Source of the DNA: Pseudomonadota bacterium
GTDB lineage: Bacteria > Desulfobacterota > Desulfovibrionia > Desulfovibrionales > Desulfovibrionaceae
Direction of reading: 5' to 3'
Assembly (NCBI GenBank): GCA_023435825.1
Contig: JAEZMB010000347.1
Coordinates: forward strand, 1 to 18,297
DNA length: 18,297 nucleotides
The notes beneath the pieces were generated by a model. The model was not told the DNA's origin. It saw only the letters and a list, made by a program, of their open reading frames with translations, and did no database searches. Shown in pieces: positions 12,845 to 18,297 of the stretch. Within the stretch, counting starts at the first letter, position 1. Each line of letters begins with the position of its first letter. The position numbers were made by a program, and so were the translations under genes.

Positions 12845-14305
12845 ATGCTCTTTAATTCCTACATTTTCCTCTTTGCCTTCCTGCCGCTGGCCTGGGCCGG
12901 TTTCGCCGCCCTGTGCCGCCGCGACGACCGCCGGCCGGCCAAAATATGGGTCATCCTGTGTTCGCTGGCCTTTTACGGCTGGTTCAACCCGGCCGATCTG
13001 CCGGTCATCCTCGGCTCCATCGGCGTCAACGTCGCCCTGGCCCGGGCCATCGCCGCCGGCCCGGCGCGCCGACGCGCCCTGCTGTTCGCCTGGGGCGCGG
13101 CCGCCAACACGGCGCTTTTGGCCTATTACAAGTACACCCGCTTTTTCGTTCTCGACGTGCTGGCCCCCCTGGGTGTCACCTTGCCGGCCCCGCATATCGA
13201 GCTGCCCCTTGGCATCTCGTTTTTCACCTTCCAGCAGATCATTTTCCTGCGCGACATCAAAAACGGCGCGGTCTCGGACTTTCGTTTCCTCGACTACGTG
13301 TTTTGCGCCACCTTTTTTCCCCATCTCATCGCCGGCCCCATCATCAAGTACAAAAACATCCTGGCCCAGCTGGTTTCGCGGGCCTTTTTCGCCGTATCGA
13401 GCGTGACCCTGGCCTGGGGATTTTCCTGGCTGGCGCTGGGGCTGGCCAAGAAGGTGCTCATCGCCGACCGGGTCGCGCCCGTGGCCAACGAGGTCTTCGG
13501 TCTGGCCGCCTCGGGCGGCCCTTTTGGCGCGGCTGCGGCCTGGGCCGGGGCGCTGGCCTACACAGTGCAAATCTACTTCGATTTTTCCGGCTATTCCGAC
13601 ATGGCCATCGGGCTGGCGCTGCTGTTCAAGATTGAGCTGCCGGTCAATTTTGATTCACCGTACAAGTCGCGCTCCATCGTGGAGTTCTGGCGGCGCTGGC
13701 ACATCACGTTGTCGTGGTTTTTACGCGAGTGTCTCTACATTCCCTTTGGCGGCAACCGGAAGGGACCGTTTCGCCAGTACGTCAACCTGCTGGCCACCAT
13801 GCTGCTCGGCGGCTTGTGGCACGGCGCGGGCTACGGCTTCGTGTTGTGGGGCGGCGTGCATGGGCTGGCCCTGGCCGCCACCCACGCTTACGGCCGGCTT
13901 CGGGGATCGGCCCGGCCGCTGCCGGCCTGGCTGGCGGTTGGCGGCACGTTTTTGCTGACGCTTTTGGCCTGGGTGCTCTTTCGGGCCGAAACCCTGGGCG
14001 CGGCCGGGCGGGTGTACGCGGCGCTTTGCGGCGCAGGCCCGGGGGGCGGGCCGGTGTACGGCTGGCCGATATGGTGCGGCTTAGCGGCCTGCGCCGGGCT
14101 GGCGTTTTTCGCGCCAAACACCCAGCAAATCCTGGCGGCGGCTCGACCGCGTATCGAAGCGTTTTTGTCGCCCGGCGAAGCGCCCGCGCCCGGCTGGCTG
14201 TCCTGGCGTCCCACCACGGCCTGGGCCGTGATGCTCGGGCTGCTCTTTCTGGTCATCGTGACGCAGCTGTCGAACGCGACTGATTTCTTGTATTTTCAGT
14301 TTTAG
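12845..14305 (+). CDS. MBOAT-family membrane O-acyltransferase (AlgI/DltB-like)
   Basis: A 486-residue polytopic membrane protein with about 10-12 hydrophobic segments. It moves an acyl group, usually acetyl, across the inner membrane for O-acylation of an extracytoplasmic polymer. Family hallmarks are present in order: LPLGISFFTFQQI (about 120-132), YFDFSGYSDMAIGLALL (244-260), FWRRWHITLSWFLRECLYIPFGGNRKG (signature around 281-307 with His286) and GGLWHGAGYGFVLWGGVHG with the conserved catalytic His326. It is closer to AlgI-type proteins than to lysophospholipid MBOATs by these motifs. The gene starts 6 nt after the preceding stop without a clear Shine-Dalgarno, implying coupling. No polymer biosynthesis genes are nearby, so the acceptor is unknown. 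Confidence 0.94.
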   Translation: MLFNSYIFLFAFLPLAWAGFAALCRRDDRRPAKIWVILCSLAFYGWFNPADLPVILGSIGVNVALARAIAAGPARRRALLFAWGAAANTALLAYYKYTRFFVLDVLAPLGVTLPAPHIELPLGISFFTFQQIIFLRDIKNGAVSDFRFLDYVFCATFFPHLIAGPIIKYKNILAQLVSRAFFAVSSVTLAWGFSWLALGLAKKVLIADRVAPVANEVFGLAASGGPFGAAAAWAGALAYTVQIYFDFSGYSDMAIGLALLFKIELPVNFDSPYKSRSIVEFWRRWHITLSWFLRECLYIPFGGNRKGPFRQYVNLLATMLLGGLWHGAGYGFVLWGGVHGLALAATHAYGRLRGSARPLPAWLAVGGTFLLTLLAWVLFRAETLGAAGRVYAALCGAGPGGGPVYGWPIWCGLAACAGLAFFAPNTQQILAAARPRIEAFLSPGEAPAPGWLSWRPTTAWAVMLGLLFLVIVTQLSNATDFLYFQF

Positions 14306-14424
14306 GAGAGAACAACGCGCCCCGGGAGATGCTTGCCGGCCGCCCGCAGTAAAAAACGAGCGTGGGCAGGGGGAACCTGGCCCCCCCCCTTTCGACCTGA
14401 CGCCTCCCCCCTTTGCGCATCCGG

Positions 14425-14455
14425 TTGACGACCCGCCCCACTTCGGCGCAATACT
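14425..14455 (+). promoter_or_regulatory. weak candidate promoter of the small lipoprotein gene
   Basis: TTGACG (14425-14430) and AATACT (14450-14455) are 19 nt apart, longer than ideal. Transcription would start at or next to the ATG at 14462, and no Shine-Dalgarno is visible, so the mRNA may be leaderless. The preceding 14306-14424 holds only a run of nine C (14381-14389) and no gene. Confidence 0.3.
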
Positions 14456-14461
14456 GCACTC

Positions 14462-14782
14462 ATGAAACACCTCGCCGCCGCCATCGCCCTGTCTTGTCTC
14501 ACGCTCTTGGCCGCCTGCTCCCTTGGCGGGCCTACGGACGCCGAGGTGGAGCTGGCTTTCCGCTCCGCCATCCAGCGCAACGACATCTTCGGCCTGCTCA
14601 GCAACACCGTGACCATTGAGCGTTTCGTGGTCGACAAGAAAGAGCGCAAGGCCGACGGCGTCTATGAAGCCACGGTCACCATCGTGTCCTCGGCCGCCCT
14701 GGGCCCGCTGTCCGTGGGCGGGGCCAGGCAGACGACCCTGCGCCTCAAAAAGATTGACGACCGGTGGGTGGTTTTGCAGTAA
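14462..14782 (+). CDS. small envelope lipoprotein, function unknown
   Basis: A 106-residue protein with a lipoprotein signal peptide: MKHLAAAIALSCLTLLAAC, with a lipobox LAAC and lipidated Cys19. The mature part (about 87 residues) has a helical start (DAEVELAFRSAIQRNDIF) followed by beta-rich sequence ending in LRLKKIDDRWVVLQ. This resembles small NTF2/DUF4878-like or nuclear-transport-factor-type lipoproteins by shape, but I cannot assign a family. It lies 156 nt after the MBOAT gene on the same strand and may be independent of it. No Shine-Dalgarno is evident before the ATG. Mature residue 2 is Ser, not Asp, so outer-membrane sorting is expected under Lol rules. Confidence 0.85.
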   Translation: MKHLAAAIALSCLTLLAACSLGGPTDAEVELAFRSAIQRNDIFGLLSNTVTIERFVVDKKERKADGVYEATVTIVSSAALGPLSVGGARQTTLRLKKIDDRWVVLQ

Positions 14783-14811
14783 GGGGACAGCGCCGGGTGG
14801 CGCCACTATAG

Positions 14812-14922
14812 TTGCTCAATGGCCATTCCGGCCTGTCGTCAGAAATGTTCATTCGTTTATCCAAGACCTTCGGCAACAGCCCGGAAGTCTGGTTGCGAAT
14901 GCAAATGCAGTATATCCTAGCC
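14812..14922 (+). pseudogene. higA: 5'-truncated HigA-type antitoxin fragment (XRE family)
   Basis: In this frame the residues LLNGHSGLSSEMFIRLSK, then TFGNSPEVWLRMQMQY, match the last third of HigA antitoxins, which typically read NG-(x)-GIS-PEMALRLAKAFG-SPE-WL-LQ-YDL. The helix-turn-helix N-terminus is missing: upstream lies the end of the lipoprotein gene and stop codons. No higB toxin gene is present. After about residue 37 the frame continues into unrelated sequence. It is therefore a remnant of a toxin-antitoxin locus. Assignment rests on motif recognition; the short length limits confidence. Confidence 0.65.
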
Positions 14923-15032
14923 CCCGCCTGGCGGGCTCGATCCATGTCACTCGCGTTTGGGGAGGCAGAGGCAAGTGTGGGACCCTACATCTTTTTTATA
15001 ATGGGAAAAGTGCCTGTCAGCATGTTTTGAGA

Positions 15033-15731
15033 TCAAAAAATATACAATGCACCAAATCGATTTGCTTTTGTAAAGTTTTTATCTTCGACTGCCTTACGCA
15101 CATCACAAAGCAAGAAAGCACGTATATTTGAAAATGAAGTCGATGAAAAGTGAAAATGCCGTATTATTGCGAACGCATCACCAACAAAAACTGGAATTCG
15201 ATCTTTGTCTTCCAACTTATACTCTGCGAGCTCACACAACCCTCTTTCGGTAGACTCAGAAAGCGAAACACCTGAACGTTCACAGTTCAAGTGTCTAATT
15301 AACTCTTTCAAAACGGATATTGACATGAAATTTATCTTTCCAGGAGACAAACACTTTTTAACCAAAGAATTAAGGCAATAATTCGGAACATTACCAACGC
15401 TCTTAAACATTGCGTTCTCAGAGTAGCCGCAAACGTCAACAAACGAGATCAGGCTGGAATATTCCGGTGTAAATCCTAAAGCTTGAAACCTCCTGTGATA
15501 ACGACGGCCTGCCCTGAATTTATATCCTTCGACTAGAAAGGGATGATGAACTTTGTAGCGTCTCCAAAAAGAAGGTCCGTCTTCAAGGTACTCTATAACA
15601 AGCTCCTGCTCTTTCACGCCCAAGATGGAATCAAAGTTCGCATCTGTTCCCCAGAAAATGTACTTTGCACTCTCTGGTGAAACACCTTGATAGTGCTGAA
15701 GTTCGTAGGCGCTTTTAATCTTATTGCTCAT
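15033..15731 (-). CDS. AT-rich orphan gene, possible uracil-DNA glycosylase superfamily protein
   Basis: A 232-residue soluble protein with clearly lower GC content and different codon use from every neighbour, so probably acquired by transfer. Conserved-looking patches are YIFWGTDANF (24-33), FWRRYKVHHPFL (55-66), RRYHRRFQALGF (76-87), SLISFVDVCGYSENAMFKS (93-111) and VFVGDAFAIIRHFHFSS (181-197). Their order (a Gly-Thr-Asp-Ala-Asn loop early, Gly-Arg and Leu-Gly in the middle, a late His-rich HFHFS) is like that of uracil-DNA glycosylase fold proteins, but key catalytic residues are not certain. I consider this a tentative fold guess. ATG at 15731 is preferred; a TTG 27 nt upstream is the alternative. 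Neither has a strong ribosome-binding site. Confidence 0.75.
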   Translation of the reverse strand: MSNKIKSAYELQHYQGVSPESAKYIFWGTDANFDSILGVKEQELVIEYLEDGPSFWRRYKVHHPFLVEGYKFRAGRRYHRRFQALGFTPEYSSLISFVDVCGYSENAMFKSVGNVPNYCLNSLVKKCLSPGKINFMSISVLKELIRHLNCERSGVSLSESTERGLCELAEYKLEDKDRIPVFVGDAFAIIRHFHFSSTSFSNIRAFLLCDVRKAVEDKNFTKANRFGALYIF

Positions 15732-15781
15732 TGCCGTCTGGTTTTCTTGTTGATGCAAAACAACCCACTCTAGATACTGCG

Positions 15782-15811
15782 CGTATAGCGCCTATCCTAC
15801 TCGCTTGGCAA
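15782..15811 (-). promoter_or_regulatory. candidate sigma70 promoter of the AT-rich orphan gene
   Basis: On the minus strand TTGCCA (15806-15811) and TATACG (15782-15787) are 18 nt apart. Transcription would start near 15775, about 45 nt before the ATG. It lies in the 93-nt gap after the EamA gene, giving the orphan its own promoter. Confidence 0.45.
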
Positions 15812-15824
15812 TAGTTTTCCCGCC

Positions 15825-16700
15825 TCACCCCCGCCCCCGCTGCACCCCAAGCCCCGCCAGAATCAGCCCCAGCCCGACCACCGTGGACGGCAGGATCGCC
15901 TCGCCCACGAAGAAGTGGATCAAGAGCAGCGACAGAAAGGGCGAGAGAAATATCAGGTTCGCCACCTTGGCGGCGTTTTCGGCGCACTTGAGCGCCGTGA
16001 GCCAGGTGACAAAGGCCAGCCCCATTTCGAACACGCCCACATAGGCCGCGCCGGCATAGCCTTGCCAGTCGGCCGGCGGCAGACCCGGGCCCAGGACCAT
16101 GGCCAGCCCGCACAGCGGCACGGCGCACAGGAAATTGGCCAACAGCCCGGCCACCGGGTCGCGGTCGTCCTTGGCCCCCCAGATCCAATACAGCGCCCAG
16201 ATGACCGTCGAGGCCAGGGCCAACCCCACGCCCAGGGGGCTGGCGAAGCGCATGCCGAGGATGTCGCCGTGGGTGGAGATGACCACCACGCCGCTGTAGC
16301 TGATCAAGATCGCGAGCAGGTCGCGGCGGCGCAGCTTCTGGCCGAGCATGGGCACGGCCAGAAGCGAGAGCGTCACGGCCCAGGTGTAGTTGAGCGGCTG
16401 GGCCTCCTGGGCCGGCAGCAGGTCGTAGGCGGCAAAGAGAATGGCGTAGTAGCAAAAGGGGTTGAGCGCGCCAAGCAAGGCCGAGCGCCGCCACTGGGCC
16501 GGGGTAAAGGCGGCCAGCCGCCGCAATCCGCCGGTGGCGGCCAGCACCACGGCCAGGGTCAGGCACGAGGCCAGGCTGGCCAGAAAAAGGAGCTGGAGCG
16601 GCGCGAGATGGGCAAGCGACAACTTGAAGGCCGAGGCCACGGTGGACCACATGGCCACGGTGGCCAAGCCGTAGCGGGTGGCCCGTTTTTGATCCTGCAT
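15825..16700 (-). CDS. EamA-family (DMT superfamily) transporter
   Basis: A 291-residue inner-membrane protein with about ten hydrophobic segments in two EamA repeats (about 5-135 and 145-285), the usual architecture and length for drug/metabolite exporters of amino acids or other metabolites. Family features include ALLGALNPFCYYAILFAAYDL, QPLNYTWAVTLSLLAVPMLGQ with a duplicated LISYSGVVVISTHGD, and a second half with ALASTVIWALYWIWGAK and LIFLSPFLSLLLIHFFVGE. The ATG at 16700 is chosen because the first membrane segment follows directly and GGGGG lies about 7 nt upstream; a longer reading would add 58 residues without family character. It is transcribed divergently from the helicase gene. 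The substrate cannot be predicted. Confidence 0.92.
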   Translation of the reverse strand: MQDQKRATRYGLATVAMWSTVASAFKLSLAHLAPLQLLFLASLASCLTLAVVLAATGGLRRLAAFTPAQWRRSALLGALNPFCYYAILFAAYDLLPAQEAQPLNYTWAVTLSLLAVPMLGQKLRRRDLLAILISYSGVVVISTHGDILGMRFASPLGVGLALASTVIWALYWIWGAKDDRDPVAGLLANFLCAVPLCGLAMVLGPGLPPADWQGYAGAAYVGVFEMGLAFVTWLTALKCAENAAKVANLIFLSPFLSLLLIHFFVGEAILPSTVVGLGLILAGLGVQRGRG

Positions 16701-16772
16701 CCAAAACCCCCGGGTTTCCGATGGCCTATCTGTTTGCGGCGAAAAAACCAAGGCGGTTTCCGATTCCCCCGG

Positions 16773-16800
16773 TTGACAATCCCGCGCAAGTCCGTATTCT
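16773..16800 (+). promoter_or_regulatory. sigma70 promoter of the DEAD-box helicase gene
   Basis: A perfect -35 box TTGACA (16773-16778), a 16-nt spacer and TATTCT (16795-16800) point towards the helicase gene. Start of transcription would be near 16807, giving a leader of about 215 nt before the TTG start codon. No gene is seen in the leader (16807-17021). Confidence 0.65.
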
Positions 16801-16968
16801 GACGTCTTGGCATGACATCGGCCCCTGGGCTCCGTTCCCGCGACGCGGTCTCGCTGCAAACCCGTCGCCCCCACCCGGAACGCTTAACGCCCCCCGATGG
16901 CCAAAGGCCCCGATCTTCCGATCCTGACGCGGCCCGCAGCTTCCGTTTCTCGCATCGCCCGATCGCCC

Positions 16969-16995
16969 CCGCGCGCGAAACCGTTTGTTGCGCGG
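16969..16995 (+). promoter_or_regulatory. leader hairpin upstream of the helicase ribosome-binding site
   Basis: CCGCGC (16969-16974) pairs with GCGCGG (16990-16995), ending 13 nt before the AAAGGA ribosome-binding site (17009-17014). Long structured leaders are known for cold-inducible helicase and cold-shock mRNAs, so post-transcriptional control is possible. The hairpin alone does not prove it. Confidence 0.35.
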
Positions 16996-17021
16996 ATTCA
17001 CTTCTGCCAAAGGATATCCTT

Positions 17022-18297
17022 TTGAGCTTCGACTCTTTTTGCCTGCACGAATCCCTGATCGCCAACATCAAGCGCGCCGGATACGAAACCCCCACGCCCA
17101 TCCAGGCCGAAGCCGTGCCCCACGTCATGGAAGGCCATGACCTCATGGGCCTGGCCCAGACCGGCACCGGCAAGACCGCCGCGTTCCTGCTGCCGATCCT
17201 GCACCGCCTCATCACCAATCCGGCCCGTACCCGGTCTCCCCGTACGCTCATCCTGGCCCCGACCCGCGAGCTGGCCGAACAGATTTTCCGCTCCACCCTG
17301 GACTTCATGCGCGGCACCCGCCTGCGCGCCACGGTCATCTACGGCGGCGTGGGCATGTTCCCGCAAGTGCGCGCCCTGCGCCAGGGCGTGGACGTCATCG
17401 TGGCCTGCCCGGGCCGCCTGCTTGACCACTTGAACCAGGGCAACGTCCGCTTCGACGGCCTGGAGACGCTGGTCCTCGACGAAGCCGACCACATGTTCGA
17501 CATGGGCTTTTTGCCGGACATCAAGCGCATCCTGGCCGCCCTGCCGGCCAAGCGCCAGACCTTGCTCTTCTCGGCCACCATGCCCCCGGCCATCTCCGGC
17601 CTGGCCGCCGAGACGCTGACCGACCCGGTCACCGTGCGCATCGGCCAACTGGCCCCGCTGTCCACCGTGGAGCACGCCATCTACCCGATCTCCCATAACC
17701 AGAAGGCCCCCCTGCTGCTGCACCTGCTGGGCGAAGCCGGCAAGGAATCGGTGATCGTTTTCACCCGCACCAAGCACCGGGCCAAGAACCTGGCCCAGCA
17801 GCTGTGCCGCTCCGGCCACAAGGCCACCTGCCTGCAGGGCAACCTGTCCCAGCGCCAGCGCCAGATCGCCATGGACGGCTTCCGCCGCGGCTCCTTCCAG
17901 ATCCTGGTGGCCACGGACATCGCCGCCCGGGGCATCGACGTTTCCCAGGTCGCCCACGTGGTCAATTTCGACATCCCGGACACCGCCGAGGCCTACACCC
18001 ACCGCATCGGCCGCACCGGCCGGGCCGAACGTGACGGCCAGGCCCACACCTTCGTCACCGGCGAGGACATGGGCATGGTCCGGGCCATCGAGTCCCACAT
18101 GAAAAAGCCCCTGCCCCGCCGCAGCGTCGAAGGCTTCGAGCCCGAGCCCGGCGAATTCCGCCGCTCCGCTCCGGCCCCGCGCAGCGCCGCCCGCCCCCGC
18201 CAGGGCTACGGCGCGCCCCGCCAGGGCGGCTACGGCGACCGCCAGCGCCAGGGTGACCGTCCCTACGGCGACCGCCCCTATGGCGACCGTCCGCGCG
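17022..18297 (+). CDS. DEAD-box ATP-dependent RNA helicase (3' end cut by window)
   Basis: An RNA helicase of the RhlE/CsdA/CshA type; 425 residues are visible and no stop is reached. Domain 1: Q motif (YETPTPIQ, 21-28), Walker A AQTGTGKT (45-52), PTRELAEQ (80-87), DEAD (153-156) and SAT (184-186). Domain 2: VIVFTRTK (244-251), ATDIAARGIDV (297-307) and HRIGRTGRA (327-335). From about 365 a basic, disordered tail rich in Arg, Gly, Tyr and Gln begins and ends in tandem GDRPY repeats, typical of RNA-binding RGG-like tails. The start is TTG at 17022, chosen because AAAGGA lies 7 nt upstream and the protein begins LSFDSF, the usual family start. Such proteins act in ribosome assembly, RNA decay and cold adaptation. 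Confidence 0.96.
   Translation, partial: MSFDSFCLHESLIANIKRAGYETPTPIQAEAVPHVMEGHDLMGLAQTGTGKTAAFLLPILHRLITNPARTRSPRTLILAPTRELAEQIFRSTLDFMRGTRLRATVIYGGVGMFPQVRALRQGVDVIVACPGRLLDHLNQGNVRFDGLETLVLDEADHMFDMGFLPDIKRILAALPAKRQTLLFSATMPPAISGLAAETLTDPVTVRIGQLAPLSTVEHAIYPISHNQKAPLLLHLLGEAGKESVIVFTRTKHRAKNLAQQLCRSGHKATCLQGNLSQRQRQIAMDGFRRGSFQILVATDIAARGIDVSQVAHVVNFDIPDTAEAYTHRIGRTGRAERDGQAHTFVTGEDMGMVRAIESHMKKPLPRRSVEGFEPEPGEFRRSAPAPRSAARPRQGYGAPRQGGYGDRQRQGDRPYGDRPYGDRPR

Noticed and set aside
11882..13570. Minus-strand open frame across the acyl-transfer operon
   Set aside because: Gly/Gln/Arg-rich with no motif; it crosses three well-supported genes of the other strand.
14780..15032. tRNA gene or phage attachment site at the edge of the AT-rich gene
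   Set aside because: No cloverleaf or T-loop consensus could be found and no flanking direct repeat long enough to support an att site.
16998..18098. Minus-strand open frame opposite the RNA helicase
   Set aside because: The plus-strand reading contains every DEAD-box motif; the antisense frame is compositional.

Overview
The window looks like chromosomal DNA from a GC-rich, Gram-negative, motile sulfate reducer, most likely of the Desulfovibrio/Solidesulfovibrio group. This is an inference from the strong G/C preference at third codon positions, a Cache-type chemoreceptor with a long helical insert, an Lrp-controlled short PutA, and the general style of the genes. No ribosomal or other taxonomic marker is present. 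The left edge is a run of 53 C residues, probably a contig-edge artefact, followed by palindromic repeats.

Layout. (1) 166-2034, minus strand: a chemoreceptor. (2) 2035-3055: about 1 kb with no convincing protein gene. It is the most interesting part of the window. It holds three minus-strand units, each with the same spaced promoter-like block, a hairpin with a C-rich loop, a CUCUCC(C/U)CCUCC box resembling the anti-Shine-Dalgarno end of 16S rRNA, and a near-identical intrinsic terminator. I read these as a tandem family of small RNAs. A 101-bp AT-rich MITE-like element flanked by CTAG sits between the second and third. (3) 3056-5105, minus: an OmpR-type response regulator and its histidine kinase with overlapping ends. 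(4) 5209-6816, minus: a secreted UshA-type 5'-nucleotidase. (5) 6926-10413, plus: an Lrp/AsnC regulator overlapping putA by 4 nt, closed by a strong terminator at 10470-10505.

(6) 10587-14305, plus: a compact three-gene envelope acyl-transfer operon. It encodes a membrane-anchored SGNH-like protein with a long Pro/Ala linker, a single-span coiled-coil protein of no known family, and an MBOAT (AlgI/DltB-like) transferase. (7) 14462-14782, plus: a small lipoprotein. (8) 14812-15811: a scar-like zone with a 5'-truncated HigA antitoxin fragment and an AT-rich, apparently transferred orphan gene that may belong to the uracil-DNA glycosylase superfamily. (9) 15825-16700, minus: an EamA/DMT exporter. 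(10) 17022 to the right edge, plus: a DEAD-box RNA helicase behind a consensus-like sigma70 promoter and a leader of about 215 nt, cut by the window end inside an Arg/Gly/Tyr-rich tail.

Working together: Lrp-putA is a self-contained proline catabolism unit. The SGNH/coiled-coil/MBOAT genes probably O-acylate an envelope or exported glycan. The regulator/kinase pair is followed by the third RNA unit, whose terminator may also end the kinase mRNA, so that RNA could be made both from its own promoter and by processing of the 3' UTR.
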